In this document: positions 7,109 through 14,504 of the stretch, piece after piece
Numbering within the stretch: the stretch's first letter is position 1
Layout: every line of letters starts with the position of its first letter
Assembly (NCBI GenBank): GCA_050331475.1
Contig: JBHJGU010000144.1
Span: forward strand, 1-15,529
Reading direction: 5' to 3'
Source of the DNA: JBHJGU01 sp050331475
GTDB taxonomy: Bacteria; Pseudomonadota; Alphaproteobacteria; Caulobacterales; Maricaulaceae
DNA length: 15,529 nt
Notes under the pieces: model-generated
Told to the model about the DNA's origin: nothing
The model's input: the letters and a program-made list of their open reading frames with translations, nothing else
Databases searched by the model: none
Position numbers and translations under genes: made by a program

Positions 7109-7531
7109 CTATCGTAGGCGGCTCAGCGCGCTCAGGCGCTCGGCTCGGTCAGTGTCTCGCTCAGGCGCAGAATGGCGGAGCGCCTCGGGTTCAGGGCACC
7201 GCTTGGGCGCAGGCTCGGCGCGCGCTTCGACAATCCGATTGATCCGCGCGTCACTCGCGTCGATCATCAGGCGCAACTCCTCGGCTCGTTCACGCGCGGC
7301 GCGCAGTTTCGGCTCCAGGTCTCGACCCGCTTCCTCCCCCGCCGCACGCAGGGCGCGGATACCGGCTTGGGCTTGGGCGGTGGCTTGGGCGAGCTCGGCG
7401 ACTGAGGCGCGCACCCCGTCCTGGCCTGAGCGCAGCGCGCGCAATCGCGCGTCCAAGCGCAACGCCATTACCGCGACAATCACCAGCAAAGCGGCCACGA
7501 CGCCTTCGAAAATCAAGCTCGCCATCGACAT
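7109..7531 (-). CDS. DUF6468-type single-span membrane protein, candidate PflI
   Basis: The chosen ATG at 7531 gives 140 residues. AGGGGTGA lies about 10 bases upstream, whereas an upstream ATG at 7570 would run back into fliM. A second in-frame ATG at 7525 is also possible. One transmembrane helix near residues 5-26 (LIFEGVVAALLVIVAVMALR) is followed by a coiled-coil stretch rich in Ala, Glu and Arg (about 30-100). The tail is Pro/Arg-rich and charged. The layout and the place right after fliM match DUF6468 proteins. From memory, the Caulobacter flagellar-positioning protein PflI is encoded at this locus and has this build, but I cannot confirm homology. The gene starts 7 bases after the fliM stop. 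Confidence 0.72.
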   Translation of the reverse strand: MSMASLIFEGVVAALLVIVAVMALRLDARLRALRSGQDGVRASVAELAQATAQAQAGIRALRAAGEEAGRDLEPKLRAARERAEELRLMIDASDARINRIVEARAEPAPKRCPEPEALRHSAPERDTDRAERLSALSRLR

Positions 7532-7538
7532 CGTTCGC

Positions 7539-8711
7539 TCACCCCTGGCTCGTGAATTTGGCGATCGCATGCTGCGCTGCGGGCGCTAAAGGCTCCTCCG
7601 CGCGCACAGCGATCTTGTGCCCCATTCGCCCGACACGGGCTTGGGTGAGCGTGATGTCCCCGCAGCGCAGTTCGATGGCGCTGTCTGAATTGGAGTTCAG
7701 CATGATGGTGTCGCCGACCTGCATGTTCATCAGTTTGGAGAGCGGCATCTCCATTTGGTCGAGCACGGCGCGCACTTCCATCATGGTTGACCACAACTCG
7801 GTCGCCAGGTGGCCTTCCCAGATATTATCCCGGCCGAACTTCTCGCCCATGAATTGCTGGAGCAGCATTTTCCGGATCGGCTCAAGAGTTGCGTAGGGCA
7901 AGAGCAATTCGATCCGCCCGCCGCGATCCTCCATATCAATCCGCAGCTTGACGAGAATGGCGGCGTTCGCGGGTCGCGCAATGGCGGCGAAGCGCGGATT
8001 GGTCTCCACTCGATCGAGAGTGAAATCCACCTTGGTCAGAGGATCGAACGCGGCGTGCGCGTCAGCGAGCACCACCTCGATCATTCTTTCGACTAACATG
8101 CGCTCAATAGTCGTGTACGGCCGGCCTTCGATGCGCATGGCGGACGTGCCCCGCCGGCCGCCCAAAAGTACGTCGACGATCGAGTAAATCAGATTGGAGT
8201 CAACGGTGAGCAGGCCGTAATTGTCGAGTTGTTCCGCCCGGAAGACGGCCAACATGGCGGGCAGCGGGATCGAGTTCAGATAGTCGCCGAACCGAACAGA
8301 CGTGATCGAGTCCAGGCTGACTTCAACGTTGTCGGAGGCGAAATTCCGCAGGCTGGTGGTCATCAACCGGACGAGCCGGTCGAAGACGATCTCCAGCATG
8401 GGCAAGCGCTCATAGGAGACGAGCGCGGAGTTAATGATTGCGCGAATGCCGGACCGATCGCTATCCTCGTCATCGCCGATATCGAAGCCAAGAAGGCTGT
8501 CGATCTCGTCCTGATTGAGGATGCGCTCAGCGCCCGCGGCGTTGGCCCCAATGGAGCTTTCCGCGCCTCCGACCATGGCCTCCCATTCGGCGGACAGCGC
8601 GTCCCCGTCTGGCGCGTCGCCGCCAAAGCCTTCGTCAAGTCCGCCGCCGGCCATTTCCGCTTCCCAGGCGGCGGCCATCGCGTCCTGATCAAGATCGTCG
8701 TCATCCACCAT
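7539..8711 (-). CDS. fliM: Flagellar motor switch protein FliM
   Basis: FliM is the C-ring protein that binds CheY-P and sets rotation direction. The product has 390 residues, longer than the usual 330 or so. The CheY-binding peptide LNQDEIDSLLGF, normally at the extreme N-terminus, lies at 65-76 behind an acidic extension. That extension carries two similar motifs, AAAWEAEMAGG (13-23) and SAEWEAMVGG (40-49). The middle CheC-like domain spans roughly 95-280, with strands such as VSLDSITSVRFGDYLNSIPL. The C-terminal SpoA (FliN-like) domain runs from about 310 to the end (MQVGDTIMLNSNSDSAIELR). AAGGAG lies about 12 bases before the start. It follows fliL after 43 bases and leads into the DUF6468 gene. 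Confidence 0.97.
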   Translation of the reverse strand: MVDDDDLDQDAMAAAWEAEMAGGGLDEGFGGDAPDGDALSAEWEAMVGGAESSIGANAAGAERILNQDEIDSLLGFDIGDDEDSDRSGIRAIINSALVSYERLPMLEIVFDRLVRLMTTSLRNFASDNVEVSLDSITSVRFGDYLNSIPLPAMLAVFRAEQLDNYGLLTVDSNLIYSIVDVLLGGRRGTSAMRIEGRPYTTIERMLVERMIEVVLADAHAAFDPLTKVDFTLDRVETNPRFAAIARPANAAILVKLRIDMEDRGGRIELLLPYATLEPIRKMLLQQFMGEKFGRDNIWEGHLATELWSTMMEVRAVLDQMEMPLSKLMNMQVGDTIMLNSNSDSAIELRCGDITLTQARVGRMGHKIAVRAEEPLAPAAQHAIAKFTSQG

Positions 8712-8754
8712 CGACGATTACGCTCCTTCGGAGGTCCGCACGCGCGCCATGGGC

Positions 8755-9321
8755 CTACTGCACCAACATTTCTTCGATCAGCACCGCTTCAATGCGCGCG
8801 GGCGCGAGCGCCATGTTCGTACGGCGCAGCAATTCCTGGCGCAGCCGATAGCTGCCCGCAGAGCCGTTAATGTCCTCAATGCGCAATTCCCGCAGGAAGG
8901 TCTGGAACCGGTCCACCACCCGAGGCAGCTTCTGCTCGATCTGTTCCACCAACCCGGAGTCGCGCAGCTCCAAAGTCAGTTTCAACTTGAGATAAGCCGC
9001 CGCGCCATCGGCGTCGCGAATGTTCACCAGCAAATCGGGCAGCTCGTAATAAACGAAATAGTCCGCGGAGTCCGCAGCTTCACCGTGGCCGTCGCCATGC
9101 CCATCCTCATGGGCGTGGTCTTCGGCGTGAGCGTCGCCGTGATCGGCCTCGGCGTGGTCGACCTCATCTTTACCGCCGCCCAAAAACAGCAGGGCCACAA
9201 CGGCGATAATCAACAGGGCCAAAACCCCGCCGCCGATAAGAAACACCAATTGCTTGCCCGGGCGCTTGGCGGCGCCGTCTTCGTCCTCGCCTTCGGGGGC
9301 GTCTTCCACGTCTTCGGCCAT
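8755..9321 (-). CDS. fliL: Flagellar basal body-associated protein FliL
   Basis: FliL is a single-span inner-membrane protein that rings the stator units and supports torque. I choose the ATG at 9321 (188 residues) because GAGGA lies about eight bases upstream. The in-frame ATG at 9342 lacks a ribosome site. An acidic cytoplasmic tail (about 1-22) is followed by a membrane helix (about 25-47). A linker with seven histidines among Asp, Glu, Ala and Gly follows (about 53-84). The stomatin-like periplasmic domain starts at YFVYYELPDLLVNIRD and ends in the typical RIEAVLIEEMLVQ. It is first in the unit with fliM. The His-rich linker is unusually dense and could bind a metal; this is untested. Confidence 0.95.
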   Translation of the reverse strand: MAEDVEDAPEGEDEDGAAKRPGKQLVFLIGGGVLALLIIAVVALLFLGGGKDEVDHAEADHGDAHAEDHAHEDGHGDGHGEAADSADYFVYYELPDLLVNIRDADGAAAYLKLKLTLELRDSGLVEQIEQKLPRVVDRFQTFLRELRIEDINGSAGSYRLRQELLRRTNMALAPARIEAVLIEEMLVQ

Positions 9322-9405
9322 GATCGGCGTCCTCGATCCCATCCGTTACCGTGCCGAGAAAACCGCGGACGTGGTTAAGGTTCGGTGATCAAAGCCGGCG
9401 AAGGG

Positions 9406-9418
9406 GGCAGAATCTGCC
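9406..9418. promoter_or_regulatory. Palindrome, candidate enhancer (FlbD-type)
   Basis: GGCAGA-A-TCTGCC is a perfect 13-base palindrome flanked by runs of five G (9403-9407) and five C (9422-9426). It lies about 90 bases upstream of the sigma54-like element at 9504-9520, the usual distance for an enhancer. It is also 85 bases upstream of the fliL start. In Caulobacter, FlbD binds palindromic sites of this general kind and acts as activator or repressor. The identity is inferred. Confidence 0.4.
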
Positions 9419-9503
9419 GATCCCCCGCCTCTCGCTCGGCGGACTTGGCCCTCACCGCACCGGGGGTTACACGCCAAGCCTCTGATTCTCCACGCGTGGC
9501 CGC

Positions 9504-9520
9504 TTGGCACAGCCCTTGAA
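9504..9520 (+). promoter_or_regulatory. Sigma54-like -24/-12 promoter for flgF
   Basis: TTGGCAC-N5-TTGA matches the sigma54 consensus TTGGCAC-N5-TTGC except that the -12 dinucleotide is GA instead of GC (GG at 9506-9507, GA at 9518-9519, ten bases between). The predicted transcript start near 9530 gives a leader of about 50 bases before the flgF ATG at 9583. Rod and ring genes in Caulobacter are sigma54-dependent, which agrees with this placement. Confidence 0.55.
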
Positions 9521-9582
9521 CTCTCCGTGATCGACCGGCGTCGAAGGCGTCGACCGCACACCGAAACAAGCGGCGGGAAAAG

Positions 9583-10332
9583 ATGGAAAATGCATCGCTG
9601 ATCAATGTGAGCCGTCAGGAAAGCCTGACCCGCGCGCTCGACGTGATCGCTAACAATATCGCCAACGCCAACACCACCGGCTTCAAAGCCGAACGGGTGT
9701 TGTTCGAACCAATTGTCCAACGGCCCGCCGAGGCGCTGGACGGCCCCGAAGACATCACTTTCGTCAATGACTATGGCCTGGTGCGTGATTTCACCCCGGG
9801 CGGGTTAGACACTACGGGCGGCACGCTCGATTTCGCCCTTGAAGGGCCTGGCTTTTTCGTCGTGCAAACCGGGGAGACCGACAACGGCCCAACCCGCTAC
9901 ACCCGCGATGGCCGCTTCCAACTCGACAGCGAAGGCCGCCTGGCGACGGGATCGGGCGCGCTGGTGTTGAACCCCGCGGGACAACCCATCCAGCTTGAAG
10001 CCGAACAGGGCCGGGTCGAAGTCGACACCGATGGGGTGATCCGACAAAACGACCAACAGGTCGGCCAGATCGCCGTTGTCGTCTTTGAGAGCTTGTCGCC
10101 TTTGGAAAAGATCGGCGACAACCTTTATGAAGCGCCGGCGGGCGCTGACCCCGATCCAGCCGTGCAGCCCGGCGTGCGCCAAGGCGTCATCGAACGGGCC
10201 AATGTCGAAATCATTCGCGAGATCACCCGCATGATCGAGGCCTCGCGCGCTTATTCCTCCGCCCAAGGCTTCACAGACGACCAGGATGAGCTGCGCACCC
10301 GCACCATCCAGCGTCTGGGCCGTGCGAACTAA
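9583..10332 (+). CDS. flgF: Flagellar distal rod protein FlgF
   Basis: FlgF is part of the distal rod, between the proximal rod and FlgG. The product has 249 residues, normal for the family. The N-terminal rod motif ALDVIANNIANANTTGFKAE (about 18-37) and the C-terminal helix IIREITRMIEASRAYSSAQ (about 210-228) form the paired coiled-coil ends. The central flagellar core carries GPGFFVVQTGETDNGPTRYT, the classical beta region of FlgF/FlgG. The start at 9583 has a weak GGCGGGA site upstream. It is the first gene of flgF-flgG-flgA-flgH, with a sigma54-like promoter about 65-80 bases upstream. The gap to flgG is 29 bases. Confidence 0.97.
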   Translation: MENASLINVSRQESLTRALDVIANNIANANTTGFKAERVLFEPIVQRPAEALDGPEDITFVNDYGLVRDFTPGGLDTTGGTLDFALEGPGFFVVQTGETDNGPTRYTRDGRFQLDSEGRLATGSGALVLNPAGQPIQLEAEQGRVEVDTDGVIRQNDQQVGQIAVVVFESLSPLEKIGDNLYEAPAGADPDPAVQPGVRQGVIERANVEIIREITRMIEASRAYSSAQGFTDDQDELRTRTIQRLGRAN

Positions 10333-10361
10333 CCGCTGCGGTCAGAAAAGGACCTTAACCT

Positions 10362-11147
10362 ATGCGCGCACTTTCCACCGCGGCGACCGGCATGCTGGCC
10401 CAACAGCTCAATGTCGAAGTCATCTCCAACAACATCGCCAACTTGAACACCACCGGGTTCAAGCGACAACGGGCGGATTTTCAGGACTTGCTCTACCAAA
10501 CCATCGAGCAAGTGGGGGCGGCGTCCTCGGATGCGGGCACCATTGTGCCCACCGGCGTCCAAGTTGGCTTGGGCGTGCGCGCCGGCGCCACTTATCGGAT
10601 CACCGAGCAAGGCAGCCTGCAGCAGACTGGCAACACCTTTGATCTGGCCATTTCCGGCGCCGGCTTTTTCTCGATCCAATTGCCCAATGGGGAGACCGCC
10701 TTCACCCGGTCGGGTAATTTCGGCGTCTCGGCGAATGGCGAATTGGTTACCCAAGACGGCTTCGTCGTCGCCCCGGGCATCAACGTGCCCGACGACGCGC
10801 GCGATATCATCGTCAATGATCAAGGCCAGGTTCAAGCTGTGCTGGACGGCGACCCTAACCCCCAAGACCTGGGTCAGATCGAATTGGCGCTGTTCTTCAA
10901 CGAAGCTGGTTTGGAGGCGGTCGGGGATAATCTGTTCTTGGAGTCCGCGGCTTCCGGCCCCGCCACGGTCGGCGCGCCAGGCCAACCAGGCTTTGGCTCG
11001 ATCCGCCAGGGCTTTGTGGAAAGCTCCAACGTCGATCCGGTCAAGGAGATCACCACGCTGATCCAGGCGCAACGCGCCTACGACCTGAACGCACAAGTCA
11101 TCACCACCGCGGACGAAATGCTCGCCACCGCAGGCCAGCTCCGTTGA
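10362..11147 (+). CDS. flgG: Flagellar distal rod protein FlgG
   Basis: FlgG forms most of the distal rod, the drive shaft that passes through the P and L rings. The product has 261 residues, the standard length. The N-terminal motif MRALSTAATGMLAQQLNVEV leads into ISNNIANLNTTGFKRQRADF. The FlgG-specific stretch DFQDLLYQTIEQVG follows, and the core holds ISGAGFFSIQLPNGETAFTR. The C-terminal helix (VKEITTLIQAQRAYDLNAQ and onward, about 226-261) completes the coiled coil. AAAGGACC lies about 7-10 bases before the ATG. It is coexpressed with flgF and followed by flgA after 25 bases. No truncation or unusual residue was seen. Confidence 0.98.
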   Translation: MRALSTAATGMLAQQLNVEVISNNIANLNTTGFKRQRADFQDLLYQTIEQVGAASSDAGTIVPTGVQVGLGVRAGATYRITEQGSLQQTGNTFDLAISGAGFFSIQLPNGETAFTRSGNFGVSANGELVTQDGFVVAPGINVPDDARDIIVNDQGQVQAVLDGDPNPQDLGQIELALFFNEAGLEAVGDNLFLESAASGPATVGAPGQPGFGSIRQGFVESSNVDPVKEITTLIQAQRAYDLNAQVITTADEMLATAGQLR

Positions 11148-11172
11148 TTTTTGGGTCTAAGAGGACCACGCC

Positions 11173-12180
11173 ATGACTTACGCCAAACTCTGTTCCGGCT
11201 GCGACCGGCTCGCGCGCTGGATTTCCGCGGCTTTGTCCACCACCGTGATTGTGCTTGCGCTGATTGGGGTGGCGGCGCCCGCACACGCCGCCGACCCGCA
11301 AGGCTTAAGCTTAAAACCCGCACCAATGGCGGAGGGCGGGCAAATCCTTTTAGGCGATGTATTCGAAAACGCGGGCGCGCTGGCCGACGCAGTGATCGGC
11401 CCCGCACCGGAAGCGGGCGAAACCCTTGTGCTCAGCGCGCGCCGATTGTCCGAAGCGGTCGACACGCTAGGCGGGGATTGGCCGAACCCGCTGAATGTCT
11501 CCCGCGTCAGCATAGCGCGCGAGGCCGTGACGATCACGGCTGACGACGTCGCCGCGTTTCTGCACAGTGAATTAGCGTTCCGTGAAGGCGCTGATCTTGA
11601 ACTGCAATTGGCGTTGCGCGGACAAACATTTTACGCGCCTGCGGACGCCGCCGTTGGGCTCCGCTTACAGGCCCTGACCGTCAACTCACGCACGCTGACC
11701 TTTACCGCCGACGTGCTCACCCATGACGGCGCTGAGCCCCACCGCGTGACCGGTCGGTATTTTGTTTTGACCGACGCGCCCGCGCCGATCCGGCCCATCC
11801 CATCGGGACAAGTGATTGAGGCCGGTGATTTGGAGTGGATCCAGGTTCGCGAAGATCGGCTGCGCGCGGACATGGCCCAAGACCCCGCCGATCTGGTTGG
11901 CATGGCGGCGCGACGAACCTTGCGCGCAGGCTCCCCGGTGCGCGCGCTTGACGTGCGCCCGCCGGTGACGATCGCCAAAAACGACCTCGTCGATGTGGTG
12001 TTCGAAACCGCCGGAATGCGCCTGACCGCCCGGGCGCGCGCGCTTGAGGACGCTGCGACGGGAGACATGGCGCGGCTGATGAATCTCAACTCCAACCGTA
12101 TGATCGAAGCTGAGGTGACCGGCCCGGGTCAGGCGCGCGTTCCGCTGGTAGGCGGGTTCACCCTGGCCGCCGCCCCATGA
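11173..12180 (+). CDS. flgA: Flagellar P-ring assembly chaperone FlgA
   Basis: FlgA is the periplasmic chaperone needed for FlgI to form the P ring around the rod. The product has 335 residues, toward the long end for the family. A signal peptide with hydrophobic core VIVLALIGVAA (about 25-35) ends near AHA-AD (39/40). A beta-rich N-terminal part follows. A SAF domain covers about 204-262 (IPSGQVIEAGDLEWIQVRED to RTLRAGSPVRALDV), and the C-terminal ChapFlgA fold ends with LMNLNSNRMIEAEVTGPGQ. AGAGGA stands about 9 bases before the ATG. The stop TGA overlaps the upstream in-frame ATG of flgH. The gene for its client FlgI is not in the window but is expected beyond the right edge, divergent from fliX. 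Confidence 0.95.
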   Translation: MTYAKLCSGCDRLARWISAALSTTVIVLALIGVAAPAHAADPQGLSLKPAPMAEGGQILLGDVFENAGALADAVIGPAPEAGETLVLSARRLSEAVDTLGGDWPNPLNVSRVSIAREAVTITADDVAAFLHSELAFREGADLELQLALRGQTFYAPADAAVGLRLQALTVNSRTLTFTADVLTHDGAEPHRVTGRYFVLTDAPAPIRPIPSGQVIEAGDLEWIQVREDRLRADMAQDPADLVGMAARRTLRAGSPVRALDVRPPVTIAKNDLVDVVFETAGMRLTARARALEDAATGDMARLMNLNSNRMIEAEVTGPGQARVPLVGGFTLAAAP

Positions 12181-12209
12181 ACGCCCTCACCCCGCCCAAG
12201 GACATCGTC

Positions 12210-12962
12210 ATGACCCGGTCACAGCTTTTCCGCTTCTTGTTGCTCGGCGCAACGGCGCTGTCGGTCACGGCCTGCGCTGTGGGCGAACGGCTGTCTTACA
12301 TTGGCCAGGCCCCGCCTCTGGAGCCGATCGAAGACCCGGGCGTCGAGATCGCGCCGCGGGTGGTGCAAATCCCCGTCTCCCCGCCGCCGGCGGAGCATTA
12401 CACGGCCAATTCGCTCTGGCGCACTGGCGCGAGGGAGTTCTTCGAAGATCAGCGCGCGAAGCGGACTGGCGACATTTTGACGGTCCAAATTGACATTCAA
12501 GACGAAGCTCAACTGCAGAACACGACGATCCGAAACCGGATTACCAACGAAGATAGCGCTTTGGAGGATGTACTGGGCTTGGCGGCGCAGCTTACCGGAC
12601 CGGTGGGCCAGGCCTTGACGGCGGGAGGCGCGACGACGTTCAACTCCACAAGCCAGCTTAACGGCATCGGCAATGTGGACCGCTCCGAGGATATTGCGCT
12701 GACCGTGGCCGCGATCGTGACGCAAATTCTACCCAACGGAAATTTGGTGATCGGCGGACGCCAGCAATTACGCGTCAACCATGAGCTTCGGGATCTGACC
12801 TTTTCCGGCATTGTCCGGCCCGAAGACATCACCGCGGCGAACACGATCGACTTCACCCAAGTCGCCGAAGCGCGCCTGTCCTATGGCGGACGCGGCATTC
12901 TGAGCGATACTCAGCGCCCGCGGTACGGCCAAGAACTCTTTGACGTGCTCTTTCCCTTCTAA
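12210..12962 (+). CDS. flgH: Flagellar L-ring lipoprotein FlgH
   Basis: FlgH is the outer-membrane lipoprotein that forms the L-ring bushing. With the ATG at 12210 the product has 250 residues. AAGGA lies seven bases upstream of it, and this start gives a compact lipoprotein signal peptide with lipobox VTAC (Cys22). An earlier in-frame ATG at 12177 overlaps the flgA stop as ATGA and would add 11 residues; re-initiation there is possible. The mature part shows FlgH hallmarks: ERLSYIGQAPPLEPI just after the Cys, SLWRTGAREFFEDQRAKRTG, DILTVQIDIQDEAQ, LPNGNLVIGGRQQLRVNHE, and the C-terminal RLSYGGRGILSDTQRPRYGQ. It is last in the flgF-flgG-flgA-flgH unit. Confidence 0.96.
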   Translation: MTRSQLFRFLLLGATALSVTACAVGERLSYIGQAPPLEPIEDPGVEIAPRVVQIPVSPPPAEHYTANSLWRTGAREFFEDQRAKRTGDILTVQIDIQDEAQLQNTTIRNRITNEDSALEDVLGLAAQLTGPVGQALTAGGATTFNSTSQLNGIGNVDRSEDIALTVAAIVTQILPNGNLVIGGRQQLRVNHELRDLTFSGIVRPEDITAANTIDFTQVAEARLSYGGRGILSDTQRPRYGQELFDVLFPF

Positions 12963-12964
12963 GG

Positions 12965-12979
12965 CCGCCGGTTAGGCGG
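12965..12979 (+). terminator. Weak hairpin after flgH
   Basis: CCGCC (12965-12969) and GGCGG (12975-12979) form a 5-base-pair stem with a GGTTA loop, two bases after the flgH stop. No T-run follows, so it is at best a weak or factor-assisted end of the flgF-flgH transcript. Confidence 0.3.
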
Positions 12980-13076
12980 TGAGCCGGGTCGCCCACGCGT
13001 TCACAAGGTCTGCGATCGGCTTGATCGACCAGCCGGTTGATCCCATGGTTGCGCGCGAACCCCCACGGAGATGGCC

Positions 13077-13730
13077 ATGAAACTGCAGGACAAACTCGAC
13101 GCGTTCAAAGCGGAGTTCACAAAGAAAACGCCTGCGGAGGTCGTGGCCGTGATGAACGAAGCGACCGAGGCCATGAAAGCGACGGCGACGGCGGACCGGG
13201 GCCCGCGCACGGGAGCAAAATGGCCTGAGTTCGCACTGCCGAACCAGGACGGACAGGTCGTGCGCGCTTCCGAGCTCTTAACCAACGGGTCTCTGGTGGT
13301 GAGTTTTTTCCGCGGACATTGGTGCCCCTACTGCAACACTGAGCTCAAGGCCCTCGCCGAAGCGGCGCCGGACTTCGCCGAAGCGGGCGCGTATATGGTG
13401 GCCATTTCGCCGCAAACCGTGGAGCACGTTCGCGAAACCCACAAAAAGCTCGATCTGCCCTTTGATGTGCTCAGCGACGCGCATGGCGATTTTTCGCAAA
13501 CCTTGGGCTTGCGCTTCACCCTACCCGAGGACCTTCAGGCGATTTACAAATCGTTTGGCATCGACCTGCCCGCCTTCAACGGCGACGACAGCTGGACCCT
13601 GCCCATGGCCGCGCGGTTCGTCGTCGGACCGGATGGGATGATTATCCATGCGGACGTCAATCACGACTACACCATCCGTCCCGAACCCCAGGACACCTTG
13701 GCCCATGTGCGCGCTTTAACCCCGGCTTAG
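13077..13730 (+). CDS. Peroxiredoxin-like protein (AhpC/TSA family)
   Basis: This is a thioredoxin-fold peroxidase of the AhpC/TSA superfamily, expected to reduce hydrogen peroxide or organic peroxides in the cytoplasm; no signal peptide is seen. The ATG at 13077 (217 residues) is chosen because GGAG lies six bases upstream; the ATG at 13071 sits directly against that site. A helical N-terminal part (about 1-45) precedes the redoxin fold. The active-site segment SFFRGHWCPYCNTELKAL holds Cys83 and Cys86 (WCPYC), the arrangement of the 'peroxiredoxin-like' subgroup. C-terminal strands contain RFVVGPDGMIIHADVNHDY. It follows flgH after 114 bases on the same strand. No link to motility is evident. 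Confidence 0.88.
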   Translation: MKLQDKLDAFKAEFTKKTPAEVVAVMNEATEAMKATATADRGPRTGAKWPEFALPNQDGQVVRASELLTNGSLVVSFFRGHWCPYCNTELKALAEAAPDFAEAGAYMVAISPQTVEHVRETHKKLDLPFDVLSDAHGDFSQTLGLRFTLPEDLQAIYKSFGIDLPAFNGDDSWTLPMAARFVVGPDGMIIHADVNHDYTIRPEPQDTLAHVRALTPA

Positions 13731-13808
13731 CGGCCAGAGCATCGCGCGCTTTCCCGGTCCCGCCCGCTTCGGTATCAAAGCGCACGCTAATCAAGCGCGG
13801 GGGCGATC

Positions 13809-14426
13809 ATGGCGTTTCGGATCACACGGGCTTGGACGGCGGCGGCGTTGGCGACTGCGTCCATGGCGGTGTTTCTGCCGGCGATCTTGCTGCCGATCCT
13901 CACCGTAACCTTGCAGATCGATGATCTGGCGAACGGTATTTTCGATAATCTTGAAGCCCAAGCGCCACCTGAGGAACGCAATCAAATCCGCTTAGCCCGC
14001 CTGCTTGGCGGTAATTTGCTCAGCGGCCTTCCCGAAGACGCGGCGCGGTTTGAAACCACACAAAGCGTGCTCAGCGCGGTGCGAGAGCTTTATGACGGCG
14101 GCAAACCCGTTCCCGCCAGCTTAATTCTGGGCTTTTCGGTCATCGTCCCGGTGATCAAATTCACCTTAAACCTCGCCTTAGCTGTGCGCGCGGGCGCAGG
14201 AGGACCCGCAACGGGACGAACTTGGCTCCAGGCAGTGCACAAATGGGCGTTGTTGGATGTTTTTGTTGTCGCTGTCGCGGTTTTCGCCCTCTCAGCGTTT
14301 GATTTCTTCGTCGTGGTGATCGAACCCGCGTTTTATATGTTTCTCTGTTACTACGCGCTGGCCTTCGCAGCGCTCGCGGTGCTGCCCGTCACAGCCGACC
14401 GCGCGTCGCCCGTTATTGGTTCTTAA
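13809..14426 (+). CDS. PqiA-like (paraquat-inducible protein A) membrane protein
   Basis: The product has 205 residues. About four membrane helices lie near 10-33, 103-126, 147-166 and 171-193. PqiA-family features are visible: LPAILLPILTVTLQ after the first helix, SLILGFSVIVPVIKFTLNL in the second, and the typical HKWALLDVFVVAVAV in the third. Classic PqiA proteins are twice as long with zinc-ribbon segments; this is a single-module form without the Cys pairs. Relatives work with MCE-type lipid transport, but no MCE gene is present here. GGGGG lies about 7 bases before the ATG. It stands 78 bases after the peroxiredoxin gene and may share its transcript. Function here is unknown. Confidence 0.78.
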   Translation: MAFRITRAWTAAALATASMAVFLPAILLPILTVTLQIDDLANGIFDNLEAQAPPEERNQIRLARLLGGNLLSGLPEDAARFETTQSVLSAVRELYDGGKPVPASLILGFSVIVPVIKFTLNLALAVRAGAGGPATGRTWLQAVHKWALLDVFVVAVAVFALSAFDFFVVVIEPAFYMFLCYYALAFAALAVLPVTADRASPVIGS

Positions 14427-14431
14427 GCCCG

Positions 14432-14503
14432 CCAGCCTCTACATCGAACAGCCCGAACCGCCGCGCGCACTGCTCTCGACGGCCCCGGCGCGCCTGAGGC
14501 TGG
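14432..14503. repeat. Spaced inverted repeat between convergent genes
   Basis: CCAGCCTC (14432-14439) and GAGGCTGG (14496-14503) are perfect 8-base inverted repeats separated by 56 GC-rich bases. They fill the gap between the stop codons of the PqiA-like gene and dksA. The element could form a long hairpin ending both transcripts, but no T-run is present on either side, so terminator function is uncertain. Confidence 0.4.
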
Positions 14504-14504
14504 A

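Noticed and set aside
9373..9380. CtrA site before fliL
   Set aside because: On the minus strand only a single half, CCTTAACC, is present. The partner half at the correct 7-base spacing is not TTAA-like.
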